This document shows, in pieces, positions 1 through 34,046 of a DNA stretch of 64,000 bases. The stretch lies in contig CM059585.1 of the NCBI GenBank assembly GCA_030407085.1, positions 3,977,001-4,041,000 on the forward strand. The letters run 5' to 3'. The translations under genes were made by a program, and so were the position numbers. Under the pieces are notes generated by a model. It saw only the letters and a list, made by a program, of their open reading frames with translations, did not search any database and was not told the origin of the DNA. Position 1 is the first letter of the stretch; each line of letters starts with the position of its first letter. The DNA is from Trichopria drosophilae. Its lineage: Eukaryota; Arthropoda; Insecta; Hymenoptera; Diapriidae.

Positions 1-164
1 GGATGGGGACTGCTGGTCAGGTGAAGAAAGACGCCGCTACATCTCCTCTCTCTGTTTTTATTCTCTCATACCGCCAGTGGTGAGGATGAGGGGAAGTGGT
101 AAAATAAGAGAAGAAGCCGCCATCTTCCTTGACTCGAAAAGTTAAAATAAGGGGAGGGCCACTG
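1..164. mobile_element. pogo/Tigger-like MITE, right part only
   Basis: The end CCGCCATCTTCCTTGACT...AAAATAAGGGGAGGGCCACTG followed by TA (165-166) matches the right end of the complete copies at 31556-31820 and 42397-42646. The left end is outside the window, or lies near position 1, where GGATGGGGACTGCTG resembles the end of a related copy (43774-43788). Confidence 0.6.
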
Positions 165-1623
165 TATAACAACAAAATTGTAAAGAGTAGTAATTTTACT
201 ACTTTGAAAGTTGTCATTTTTACTACATTAGAAGCAGTAAATTTACAAGATTAATTTAATTTTACTACTCTGGAAGCTGTAAAGTTACAAATTTGATTTT
301 ACAATTTTCCTAGGGTTTTTACTACTCTCAGAGTAGTAATTTTACAAAAGGATTTTCTACAGTGTATTACACTTGTTAATATTGTTTTTCTACACAAACT
401 GACAAATAATAACCATATTTTCGAACAAATTAACAAAATTGTTCAATGATTAACAGATAATAATTATGCATAATAAAATTATAGGTTATAATTAAACTTA
501 AGTTATAAAGTTAAAAATTAGTTATATTAACTTATGTATGTAGTGGGCAACCACATATGTATTTATTCTATACCCGAAATATATTATTATTATTATTATT
601 ATTGAGTCAATCATGATTTAGAGGTTAGACAATCAAAATTCAAAATGGCGTATCCAATATGGCAGATAATATTTTTAAATATTGATAGATTTTTTTGTAA
701 TTCAATATCCAAGATAATAATTATGAATTTGAAGTTCGTTTTTAAAAATTCAAAATTGCAAACAACAGATTCGACAATTAACTACTTTTTAAACACCTGT
801 ATACTGAATTTATATTTCAATCAAACAACTGTTTTTAGCCCGTCATTTTCGATCCGCCATTTTTAATTTGTAAATTCTGATATCAGATTTATTTATTCCA
901 TGTACATATCATTCTGTTATATTTCATGTAAAGAAAAATGTTTATTTCAAAAGATTTTAAAAATTGATTTTTTCGATATTTAAAAAATTTGTTTTTTTAA
1001 CCCATTAACGCGTATAAAAATCGAAGTTAACAAAAATTGAGAGGTACATATCCTACTGTTTTCGAGGTCGCTCTTCAAGATTCCGAGGTCAAAATTGATT
1101 TTCGGCCATTAGGAATTCCAATATGGCGCCGAATTAGAAAAAATTTTAAAAAATCGGGAAATACTTATTCTTACCAATTTTTTTCAAGCCATTAGAATAT
1201 TGGGATTCTATTGAAACTCTGAACAAAGGTGAATAAAATAGTTCAATTTTAAGAAAAAATTTTACTTTTATACCCTACATCATTCTAAGGACCTCAAAAT
1301 GGCAGCAACAATGAAAATTTATTTGAAATTTTCTGGACGCTCTAACTCAAAAAATGCGATCTTTTTTTAAAAAAATCTAATAATGAAAAGTTCTCAGAAT
1401 TCATCGAGAAATATCACGGAATTTGGGGATTGCTTTTTTACAGATCATTCGGATCTGTACAGGGTCCCCCTTCAGGGGAATTGACTTGCTCAATTGAATT
1501 TGCGAAGACACTTGCTCATAAAAAGCAAATAAATTGTAGGTTAAAAGCTCACCCAATTTTTAATTCATTATTTAGATAAAGCCTGTATTAACTCACGATT
1601 TATTATAGAAATAAGATCACGTA

Positions 1624-1858
1624 CAGTAAGACCTCTCTTATTCTAATTTCCTTCCTTATTCTAATTGTCCAGCCTCTCCTATTCTAACCGTTCCCCCACA
1701 AGTCTTCTCCCACTATCACACGAAAAGTCAACGAAAAATATTGTCCACGAATCACAAGCTCGCAAGCAAAGTAAGTGGGGGTAAGGGGAAAATTAGAATA
1801 AGAGAGGTCGGCGCCATCTTGAAAAACTTTACTAATTAGAATAAGAGAGGTCCTACTG
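1624..1858. mobile_element. pogo/Tigger-like MITE, 235 bp, TA duplication
   Basis: Begins CAGTAAGACCTCTCTTATTC and ends GAATAAGAGAGGTCCTACTG, near-perfect terminal inverted repeats, flanked by TA at 1622-1623 and 1859-1860. Non-coding inside. Short elements with CAGTAG-type ends and TA target duplications belong to the Tc1/mariner-pogo superfamily and depend on an enzyme encoded elsewhere. Contains GCGCCATCTTG near its right end, as do the other copies. Confidence 0.85.
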
Positions 1859-4043
1859 TACAGAGTATTGGAAGGTCAAGCAACGGTCAAATACATGTGA
1901 AATGCTAACCTAACATAACATAACCTTACACTGTAAATAATGAAGCTTGTATAATCAAATTGAATTGTATTATTACATAAAAAATGTTATTTAACGACGT
2001 ATATCATAAATTTACAGGTTAACTGCGAATATACAGTATTCTATCCACTTAAAGCTTGTAGTATAACCTAAAATTTGTTCAGTTACAAGTAATTTGAAAA
2101 ATTACAGCATAACACGTTGGAAATTACTCAATTTACGTAATAGGTTGTAAATTTACATTGCGAACAAATACATTAAATATTAAAAACATATAAAAAAAAT
2201 TAAGAATGGCGGACCCAATATGGCGGATCCAATATGGCGGGAGAAGTATAAAAAAGTGTTTGGATACACGTGAAACTTGTCACTCAGGGGTTTTAAGGTC
2301 GCTAAACGCGAATCTGACATCAGATTTATATATTACGTGGGGTTTATTAAGGTTCTAATAGATTCAGTCGGTAACTAATTGGTTTAAAAAAGAGGAAATT
2401 ATCTCTGCTTAAAAATCCAAGATGACGAAATAAAATATTCAAAATAGCCATTTCAATATGGCGGAGACAGTCGTGAAAAATACAGTACCGCTCATAAGTA
2501 TGAGCTCACCCTTGCGGAATTTTGGTAAAATTAAAATTTGATATCTCATCGCCAAGTTAACGTACGGGAAAAATAAAAAAAGGGAATTAAAGAGGAGACT
2601 TTCAGCTTTTCAGTCGTGGTGGTTTCATTTCTATATATACATTTCTGTACGAACTATGCTCGATTTACTAAAGTCATTTTTTCGTATAATTTTTTTCTTT
2701 TTCAATCAGCTTCCATTTTTTTTTAAATGATTGCAAGAGAAATGTACAACGTGTAATCGGAAGGTAATCCCTATCGCTTTAATTTGCCTCTTCGGAATTT
2801 TGTCTAATATTTCTTTACAAATACTTATTTAATTTTGAACAAATTAATGTGATATTTTTTCAATCTGCTATATTTCGGAAAATTAACGTGATATAAAAAA
2901 TGTTTAAGAAACAAAAGTTCATTTTTTAATTATCTATTGGCTGAAATTTTTTCAAATTTTTAGAAGGAAATTGTTTTAATCTTATTTTGTCAAATTTACG
3001 CTTTTGTCCTTCGATTATTAATAAATCCAAGATGACGAAATAAAAAATTCAAAATAGCCATTTCAACATGGCGGATACACTCGAACAAAATATTTAAGTT
3101 TACTTAAAACTTGTTTTTTGGGAGTTTTTAGGGTCGCTGAACACGAATATGACATCAGATTTTTAATATTGAAAATGGCGGATTCAATATGGCAACCAAT
3201 TGTTAAAAATCATATCGATGTTAACTTGTTACATTGGGTTTTTAAAGGTTGTAAATTTAGGTATTCACATCTACTTTAATATAATTACTACATTAATTGA
3301 ATGCAAAATGGTGAAATAAAACATTCAAGTTTTGTGTGTAATATAAAAAAATATGGAATTAAGAACAATATTTTGCAAAATAAAATAAAAATCTGATGAC
3401 AGAGCTATACAAAAATCGCTTTTATAAGAAGTTTCAAGCAAATTTTGAATTTTTTTTTTTAATATTATCATCCATATTCGATCCGCCATTTTGAAAATTA
3501 AAATTTGATGTGAGATACGTGTTCAGCGGCCATCAAATCCCCGCGTGACGAGTTTTAAGTGACCTTAAGCACTTTTTTCTACTATATCCGCCATATTGGA
3601 ATCGCCATCTTGAATATTTTGTTATAGACATCTTGGATTTAATTTTGATCAGGTGTAATTTCCTGCATCCAATTTTGTTTCTAAATTTGCCTACGATGGA
3701 TGTGATAAAATCCATTGCGAGTTTTTACCAACATAACTTAACCTAACCTAAATAAATCAGGATAATTCTGTTTAAACTGTTTGTATTATTTTTATTTTTT
3801 TTGTAATATTTTAGCGCAATATTGTTTAAAAGAATATTTAAAAGTGGCGTAATATAAATTAAAAGGGGAAAAAAAGTATACACCCTGATATTCATAAATA
3901 CATTGTCACTAAAAATATAAAAACACAGGATAAAAAAATTAGAAAAAAATTTATTTGTCTCAGAAAAGGTTTGAAAAATTTAATTTGATATTTAAAGCTT
4001 TCTAAGGTTATAATTAAAAACGTAAAGGTTAATTGTCTTATAG

Positions 4044-25892
<21,849 letters not shown>

Positions 25893-25915
25893 AATTATTG
25901 TCTGAAATATAAATA

Positions 25916-26122
25916 CAGTAGAACCTCCGTTATCGAATATTCAGACGCCTCCGTTAACGAATAATTTCCCCTCAGTTAGTCTCCTCACTCTAGACACCAC
26001 TATGTATGTATAATGCCCTGTAACTCCTAAAGATATAGGTGGGGGGTCGATTTTTTCTCCTCAAATATTCGTTAACGGAAATTTAAATGCCCCGACCGTA
26101 TTCGATAACGGAGGTTCTACTG
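25916..26122. mobile_element. pogo/Tigger-like MITE, 207 bp, 23 nt downstream of the ATR stop
   Basis: Begins CAGTAGAACCTCCGTTATCG and ends CGATAACGGAGGTTCTACTG, perfect terminal inverted repeats of 20 bp, flanked by TA at 25914-25915 and 26123-26124. It lies in the short convergent gap between ATR (stop 25892) and BAP55 (stop at 26342) and so must be within or next to the ATR 3' UTR. A candidate ATTAAA polyadenylation signal follows at 26232-26237. Confidence 0.9.
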
Positions 26123-26341
26123 TACATTTTTTACCTTTTTAAAAAAATTATCAAACGTATTCAAAGGTTAGGTTATGTCGTGCAAGGGTCAAATGTTTAA
26201 GTAGTAAGGTTATATCGTTACAAATGTATAAATTAAAGGAATAATTAATACAGTCTTACATAATTACATGTCTAGAATGTCACCATATGTCTCGTCGCAT
26301 AAAAGTTTTGAAATTCACTCTCGAGTAAGTACATTAACAAC

Positions 26342-29300
26342 TTAAGGGCACTTTCTTTCTACTTGACCCTTTCCACTTTCTTCGTATTCTTGGCTGGAGA
26401 TCCACATTTGCTGGAAGGTGCCGATGGAAGCCAAAATTGAACCGCCGATCCATGCACCGAATCTACGTTCCGCACAACCGTTGGCGCTGATTAATTTTAG
26501 TCGCATACTGGAAGGTATCCTCATGGACAAGTCGCGGTTCAAACGTTCCGGGAATCCCTGTAAACATTTAAAAAATAGTATAACAGAGAAAAGTCGTGGA
26601 CAAATGAAAATATTACCTGAATAAATGAATTTCCACCGGTGACAACGACACTGCCGTACAGTGCAGGTCGTACATCTACGTCGCACATCCCGACGCTGGT
26701 CGTAACGATGTGACCAACACCGAGCATAGTATTTCCAACCATTCCTCCGCGCATTTGAACTTGGCTGGGATCGAACAGAGCCTCAGGTATACGGAACCTT
26801 TCGTAACTGAAATCCTATAAAAAAAAAAACATTTATTAACCCTTTAACGTCCAGAATGCAAGTTTTTCATGTGCAACTTCCACCGCATAGCACAAACTGA
26901 AAACAATACACAGATTGTTCGGAATGTTTTTAATTTACTATCTTCGAGGGTGCTCTTTCGAACGGAGACTTCAAAATTTGAAAAAATTGAATATTTACCT
27001 TTGATTTTGGCAAAAATATGTGAAAAAAACACAAATTTATGAGGTCATTTTTTTTTGAAATTTCATTTTTCATGTCGATACTTTGACCGGAAAAGTGCAT
27101 AAAAGGTGCATAAACTGTTTGAACTTAACCACTTCAGTGGTAGCTGTTTAAAAAAAAAAGTGCCAGAAGTGGTACAGCCCTGTACTCAAGATATCGAATA
27201 ACGGTGAAACACGGGTTCCATTTTTTCCTAAAATATATCACTTAACATTTAATTAATCATTTAAAAAATCAAGTAACATTTATGTCGGCCATCTTGGATC
27301 CACCATTTTGAATTTACAAAATCTGACTTCAAATTCGTAATCAGCGACCACGAAAACCCCCGAGTACCAATTTTCATCAAAATCAAGTAAATTTTTTACA
27401 TTTATGTCGGCCATCTTGGAACCGACATTTTGAATTTTCAAAATCTGATTTCAGATTTATAATCAGCGGCCCCGAAAACCCCCGAGAACCTAGTTCCATA
27501 AAGTTTCGGTAATTTTTCGCATTTCGGTCGGCCATCTTGGATCCGCCATTTTGAATTTTCAAAATCTAACTTCAGATTCGTAATCAGCTACCCCGAAAAC
27601 CCCCAAGTAACAATTTTCAGCTGTTTTCCCTATAACGAAAAATGTGCGCCGCACATTTTAATAAATTTAGCAAATTTACAGCCGCCATTTTGAATTTTCC
27701 CATTTTGACGACAGATTCGGATTCTGCGACCTAAAATATCTTGGTATCGTAATCAGCGACCCAAAAAATTCCCGAGTACCAACTTTCATCAAAATCAAGT
27801 AAATTTTTTTACATTTATGTCGACCATCTTGGAACCGACATTTTGAATTTTCAAAATCTGATTTCAGATTTATAATCAGCGGCCCCGAAAACCCCCGAGA
27901 ACCCAGTTTCATAAAGTTTGGGTAATTTTTCGCATTTCGGTCGGCCATCTTGGATCCGCCATTTTGAATTTTCAAAATCTAACTTCAGATTCGTAATTGG
28001 CGACCCCGAAAACCCCCGAGCAACAATTTTCAGCTGTTTTCCGCACATTTTAATAAATTTAGCAAATTTACAGCCGCCATATTGGACCCGCCATTTTGAA
28101 TTTTCCCATTTTGACGACAGATTCGGATGCAGCGACCCAAAATATCTTGGTATACAAAGTTTCATGCAAATTCATTAAGAATTGCAGGCATTTTTTATTT
28201 CACCTTGAAATATCCAAAATGGCGGCATATTCCAAGAAATTTTTTTAAAATTTGGGCAGTAGGGAAATGTAGCATTTTAAACAAATTTTCAGCTGAACTG
28301 TCTAATAAGATGTTTTTGGGTATGCTTATCGAGAATCCGAAGTAAAAATTCCGAAATTCAAAATGGCCGACCCCATATGGCGGCCATGGATGAGAAACTT
28401 TGGAAGTTATTTCTCGACATGAGGAAAAAACTTGTATCTGTACGTTTTCGAGGTTACTGATTACGAATCTGAAGTCGGTTTTGAAAAATTCAAAATGGCG
28501 GATGAATTTTTAAAAATTCATCGGATTTACTTGAAACTCGTTACTCGGGGGTTTTTGTGATCGCTGATTACGAATCTGATCTCCGACTTATATATTTAAA
28601 ATTCTGAGTACACGGAGTACCCAGTTTTATCTCTATCGAGTAAATTTTCACATTTCCGTCGGCCATCTTGGATCCGCCGTTTTGGATTTTTAAAATCTGA
28701 CTTCAGATTCGCAATCAGCGACCCCAAAAACCTCCGAGAACCCAGTTTCATAAAGTTTGGGTAATTTTTCCCATTTTGGTCGGCCATCTTGGAGCCGCCA
28801 TTTTGAATTTCGGAATTTTGACTTCAAATTCGTGATCAGCATACCCAAAAACATCTTATAAGATGGATAGTTCAGCTGAAAATTTGTTTAAAATGCTACA
28901 TTTCCATACTGCCAAAATTTTAAAAAAATTTCTTGGAATTAGCCGCCATTTTGAATATTTCAAGGTGAAATAAAAAATGCCTACCAGCATATCCTTTAAC
29001 CACTTCAATGGTAATGGATCATATATGTATAAAAAAAATTATTGACAAACGTGGTAATGGATCATATGTGTACATTTTGCAATAACTTTTACAATTCAAA
29101 ATGGCGGATCCAATATGGCGGATGTAAATTTGCTAAATTTATTAAAATGTGCGGCGCACATTTTTCTTTGTACGGAAAACAGCTGAAAATTGTTACTCGG
29201 GAATTTTTTGGGTCGCCGATTACGAATTTGAAGTCAGATTTTGAAAATTCAAAATGGCGGATCCAAGATGGCCGACCGAAATACGAAAAATTACCCAAAC

Positions 29301-30967
29301 TTTATGAAACTGGGTTCACGGGGGTTTTCGGGGCCGCTGATTATAAATCTGAAATCAGATTTTGAAAATTCAAAATGTCGGTTCCAAGATGGCCGACATA
29401 AATGTAAAAAATGTACTTGATTTCGATGAAAGTTGGTACTCGGGAATTTTTTGGCTCGCTGATTACGAATTTGAAGTCAGAGTTTGTAAATTCAAAATGG
29501 TGGATCCAAGATGGCCGACATAAATGTTACTTGATTTTTTAAATGATTAATTAAATGTTAAATGATATATTTTAGGAAAAAATGGAACCCGTGTTTCACC
29601 GTTTTTCGATATCTTAAGTACAGGGCTGTACCACTTCTCGCACTTTTTTTTTTTAAACAGCTACCACTGAAGTGGTTAAGTTCAAACAGTTTATGCACCT
29701 TTTATGCACTTTTCCGGTCAAAGTATTGACATGAAAAATGAAATTTCAAAAAAAAATGACCTCATAAATTTGTGTGTTTTCACATAGTTTTGCCAAAATC
29801 AGAGGTAAATACTCAATTTTTTCAAATTTTGAAGTCACCATTCGAAAGAGCACCCTCGAAAATAGTAAATTATAAACATTCCGAACAATCTGTGTATTAT
29901 TTTCAGTTTGTACTATGCAGTGGAAGTTGCACATGAGAAACTTGCAATCTGGACATTAAAGGATTAAATAACAAAAAAACTGTTTAAAAATATGAAATTT
30001 ACCTGACGATAACCGGTTGGAAATTCGTACGGAACTACTGGAATAGAAGAAACAGTCTTCTCGTCATAAGGTGTCTCCGAAATTTGTAACGCAGTGGCTT
30101 GGAAATCTTGGACCAATTTTTTCACCATGTAATTGTGCCAAGATTTCGTAACTTCAGGAAGATTCCTTTTTTTAACCCATCGAGGTTTGTCGTGGTCCTT
30201 AACGACTTCTTTGCTGCCGATCATGTAAGACGGAGAAAGATCAATGTCTTGGTCCTGTAAGTATTGTCGGCATTGCATACTGATGTAGTCGCCGCCAAGG
30301 GGTGACTTTACGACGGCTTGGGTGAGAACAAATCCGTCTTGTACCGGCACGGCAGACGTGTGCGTTGCTCCGCTGTCAACGACAATGCCGGTCGCTCTTC
30401 CGTTTGCAAATGCAGCCAATACTGCATTTTTTACAAGGAAATATGCTGGAACGTTGTATTTTTCGAACATTAGTTCCGTCAGTTTTTCTCTTTTGTTACG
30501 AACATTCCATGGAGATTCGGAGAATAACACTGGATGGTATTCCGCATCGGATTGTATAACTTTCGAGTAAGTGTAATCTAATACCTGTCGAATAAAAATC
30601 AGAGTTTATACGAGTGAAACTTAACGAGATTGTATCTGGTTACTTTTTCAAAATGGTCCCAATCTTCGATCATGCCGTCCTTCATGTAATTTACTACTTC
30701 CATTCCTTTTCGAGGCACATGTAAAATCGTTGTGTCGATATAATATTTTGGTGCCGATTGTGTTATGTTATTGTCCGGTTTTTTATCATCGATATCCATT
30801 GGTTCGACTTTCGTAACTGTGCCATTTGCATCTTCTGCGATGCCAACAGCGGCAGGAATTTCTGCTTTTGGGGTATCTTCTTGAGCGTAGCCGACTCGTA
30901 AGGAATGGTGGCCCAAGTCGAAGACGAGTGCTCCGATTTCATCTCCACCGTACAACATAGTTGCCAT
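26342..30967 (-). CDS. BAP55: BAP55 / ACTL6A actin-related protein, 4 exons
   Basis: Nuclear actin-related protein that pairs with actin on the HSA helix of BRM-type remodellers and also serves INO80/NuA4-class complexes. Exons (minus, 5' to 3'): 30967-30644, 30584-30003, 26814-26617, 26557-26342; all phase 0, total 440 codons with stop, i.e. 439 residues (human ACTL6A 429). Start ATG reads [19 protein letters not shown]. Diagnostic text includes [89 protein letters not shown] and the C-terminal [16 protein letters not shown]...ERKCP. Intron 3 (26815-30002) is almost entirely one palindromic element. Convergent with ATR; its 3' end is 449 bp from the ATR stop. Confidence 0.97.
26840..29963. 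mobile_element. TTAA-flanked palindromic element, 3.1 kb, fills BAP55 intron 3
   Basis: TTAA at 26836-26839 precedes CCCTTTAACGTCCAGAATGC; the far end reads GCAATCTGGACATTAAAGGA then TTAA (29964-29967). Long arms mirror each other: CTGTTTGAACTTAACCACTT (27116) against AAGTGGTTAAGTTCAAACAG (29670), GCCCTGTACTCAAGATATCG against CGATATCTTAAGTACAGGGC, and many twin-core units, reversed in the left half and forward in the right. Centre near 28400. No transposase. Intron remaining without the element and one TTAA would be about 60 bp. Confidence 0.78.
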
Positions 30968-31555
30968 GTTTACCAGTTATTGTTACACTTTTCTGAAATT
31001 AATTCTTTTTGGTAGAGACAAAATGTAAAACAAAACAATAACAATTATTATGAACTAATTTTTTGGGAAAATACTTTAGAGGACAAAATTTTGAGGTTAG
31101 AAATCTAAACGGTAAAATATTTTTTATAATTCTTGAAACTTTTATCGTGAAAGTTATTGAATTCTTTCACTTTTCTGTTATTTTAATCTACTTGATTTTT
31201 ACGTTATACAATTATAACTACCGTTTCTAAATACACTAAGTCTCTAAATAACAAACACAAACACCGGACACGACGCCGCCGACACTGCAGATAACAAAAC
31301 AACGACAATAGGACGTCGGCTCGAAAAAGCCGGACATATGCACATGTGTATCATTGTCATGCACACCCACATAAAGGTGACATCGCTGTGATCACCCAAC
31401 CGTATCAAGGTTCGTCAACATGTGTATCATAAAGGTGCTTTGAATAAAGTTCTTTTATGCACGGGCGTGCATGAAGTTCAGTTTTCCGTGCGTGAAGTGA
31501 ACATTACACTAACCGACAAAATTTCACTTTTTGTCTGCCTTTGACAAGCGAAGTA
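30968..31555. other. BAP55 upstream region
   Basis: Holds the BAP55 5' UTR and presumably its promoter. No TATA box or other sure signal was recognised. ACATGTGTATCAT, which contains an E-box-like CATGTG, occurs twice (31342-31354 and 31418-31430). CGTGAAGTRA-type words recur near 31480-31500 and again at 32410-32455. Confidence 0.45.
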
Positions 31556-31820
31556 CAGTAGTCCTTCCCTTATTCTAATGTCTTCCTTTACTCTAATTTT
31601 GTCTCTTCTCCTATTCTAATATTTCCCCTCACGCGTTCTCCCCACAGCACCTACTACTTTCCTTAGAAGCACATATGACATATAACTGCGCATGTGCTGC
31701 GAAAGAGAGACTGAGAAAAAGCGAAACGCAAACGTTTAGTGGGAGAGAGGAGAAAATTAGAATAAGAGAAGAAGACCGCCATCTTGCTTGACTGGACAAA
31801 TTAGAATAAGAGGACTACTG
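31556..31820. mobile_element. pogo/Tigger-like MITE, 265 bp, with a readable empty site
   Basis: Begins CAGTAGTCCTTCCCTTATTC, ends GAATAAGAGGACTACTG; TA at 31554-31555 and 31821-31822. The flanks TTTGACAAGCGAAG|TA and TA|TCATTTCCG join to the reverse complement of CGGAAATGATACTTCGCTTGTCAAA, which is intact nearby (32012-32036 and 32349-32373). The element therefore inserted into one copy of that repeat and duplicated TA. Confidence 0.93.
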
Positions 31821-31822
31821 TA

Positions 31823-32380
31823 TCATTTCCGAAGTATTTTTTCGTGCTGAAAACGATGGCGCTAGCAGAATTTTGCTATCACGTCACACTTTGGAGAATA
31901 ACGTGATTAAATTTAACCTCATTTTTTAACCACATTTAACCCCATTTTTCTCAAAAATGTGACGTGATAGTAAAATTCTGCTAGCGCCATCATTTTCAGC
32001 GCGAAAAAATACGTCGGAAATGATACTTCGCTTGTCAAAAATAAATTCCATTCTGCTACAAAATAAACCGAAATATGGCCAAAAACGCTATTTTTGACAC
32101 ATTTAACCCCATTTTTCTAAAAAATGTGACGTGATAGCAAAATTCTGTTAGCGCCATCATTTTCAGCGCGTAAAAATACGTCAAATGATACTTTGCTTGT
32201 CAAAAATAAATTACATTCTGCTACAAAATAAACCGAAATATGTCCAAAAACATTATTTTTGACACATTTAACCCCATTTTTCTCAAAAATGTGACGTGAT
32301 AGCTAAATTCTGTTAGCGCCATCGTTTTCAGCACGAAAAAATACTTCGGAAATGATACTTCGCTTGTCAAAGGCTACATC
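31823..32380. repeat. About 170-180 bp repeat: three direct copies plus one inverted copy
   Basis: AATGTGACGTGATAGYAAAATTCTGYTAGCGCCATCATTTTCAGC followed by CGAAAAAATACGTCGGAAATGATACTTCGCTTGTCAAA recurs at about 31955-32040, 32120-32206 and 32288-32373; a reverse-oriented copy at 31825-31895 is the one split by the MITE. Spacers include AAATAAACCGAAATATGKCC. Non-coding. Confidence 0.88.
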
Positions 32381-34046
32381 AGTGTCGGACAGTGTTATTT
32401 AACTCTGAGCGTGAAGTAAATAGTCATGCGTGAAGTGATTGTACTTCACGTACATCTCAAAAATCTCTAAAAAAAATATTATTCGTTTATATTTACAAAA
32501 TACAATTATTGTTGCGGGAGACGGAGATGGATAGACATCTGCCTAGTTTTATTGTATTCTAACAACAACAAATGTAGGTCATTAAAATCGGCTCCCCCCT
32601 TTACGCGCGACCTAATAATGTTTTGTTGGATTATCACCCACGTGCAAGTTCCTCCGACTACATTTATTTGTGGTTGTAAGGTTTAATATACAATCGAACT
32701 TCACGCACACCCGTGAGTGACTTTTTAACTTGAGCGACAATGGCACACTCGTGGCGCTAAAAAAAAGTACACTTCACGCACTAGATACATAATATACTAT
32801 TTTATAAATTAGAGTAATGAGAGGGCGCTTGTCGTGAGCAGTTCTAAATGCCTGGAAAAAATGAAGCGGCAATGAAGCGTTACGCGAGTGTACAAATGTC
32901 GAAATTCACGCTTATCATACGCTTAACACACTATTTAGCTCTCTGACAAAAAATCGAAGAGTCTTTAAGCGTTTTTTGTCCAAATTCACTCTTTGTTAAC
33001 TCTTTTGGGACGCTTTTCTAACGCTTTTCACACTGCTTTGACATTCTTAAGTAACGCCCCATTTTTACCACGGTGATTTTGAATTCCGCCAAAAATCTAA
33101 TTTTCAGCAATTACATAAAGTAAGTTGGCCCCATAGTAAAACTCGCCTTGAGTGGATTCCTGCCACTTTGTGTCACGCTCTGTATATTTTAAACTATTTT
33201 CGGGAAACCTAACCTTAAATCGAACACGTGAGTGCGGACGACAATCTCTTCACAATGAATACCAAGCAAAAACAATTGATTTGCGGTGGGCTTTTGTAGT
33301 GATAGTAAACCACAAATCTCAAATCTTGATGCGATAAAGTGTGCAGGGTTTCTACGATTCTGGATGTAGAACGCGTCGCCATGATGGAACTTTCCAACGG
33401 TGCTGCAAAAAATGCGAAGAACTCAAAGTGGGCTGCCGAAAAGTAAAACCGCATATTTTTGTTGACGTTTCAGTTGACCCCTGATGTCTGAAAAGTGGAT
33501 GTCCGGAAAACAAATTTTAATTACCACAACCTTATTGGAAATTTTATGTTGCATCTTTTTTCTTCTATGACAAAAATGGATATCTTTTGATTGAAAATGA
33601 ATGAATATTTTTTGTTGAAACTTACAGGAATTATAGTTTTGACTATACTAAAGATAACAAACTTTGATAGAAAGCAAATTATTTACCTCGAAAAAAGTTA
33701 TGAATTTTATTCTTGTATTGCGTAAAAATTATGATTTTCAATGTTCACGAGCTTCGTTTAGTGGAAAAATATTCAGTAAGTAGTACCTTCAGTGAAGAAC
33801 GGACGTACGTGCGTACAAGATCACGGACACAAATTTTTTTATTGTTCATTTGGGTTTCTTAGGGTCTGAAACGTCGACATTTGATGAAAAACTATAGGGT
33901 AATTTTTATGCCCGAAGTGACCAAATTCAATACTTCGTCCAGACTTAGTCTGGGTCAAGGTAATAATATACCAACAATTGTGGACTCTTTAAATATCCCC
34001 ACGTGATCTAAAAAGCTTGATTTGGGAATAACATAAAACTTAATTG
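32381..34046. other. Intergenic, nothing recognised
   Basis: Between the direct repeats and the retrotransposon relic. Short open frames show no family resemblance. CGTGAAGT words recur (32410-32455, 32700-32780). No RNA gene seen. Confidence 0.5.

Larger units (their letters stand above)
1..4043. other. No gene seen; repeat-rich sequence upstream of the first visible ATR exon
   Basis: Probably an ATR intron, since the next feature is an internal ATR exon. It holds the right part of one pogo-like MITE (1-164), a complete one (1624-1858), copies of the twin-ATGGCGG repeat near 640-665, 2205-2245, 2420-2465, 3025-3075, 3170-3195 and, in reverse orientation, 3475-3615, and an ATT run at 585-602. 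Residues around 1325-1430 resemble 55378-55470 (both contain TTCTGGACGCTCTAACT), so another repeat family is shared. No open frame resembles ATR N-terminal sequence. Confidence 0.6.

Noticed and set aside
3727..3752. CCTAA repeats as telomeric TTAGG sequence
   Set aside because: Only about two perfect units here (and near 40374); TAACCTAACC words are scattered through the window and form no array.
27676..29365. Open frames with [15 protein letters not shown] text (99-107 codons)
   Set aside because: Translations of the 120-bp twin-core units inside the BAP55 intron; they appear on both strands in every copy.
33152..33454. Short open frames on both strands near 33.2-33.45 kb
   Set aside because: No motif, no splice signals and no link to a neighbouring gene; they fall in plain intergenic sequence.
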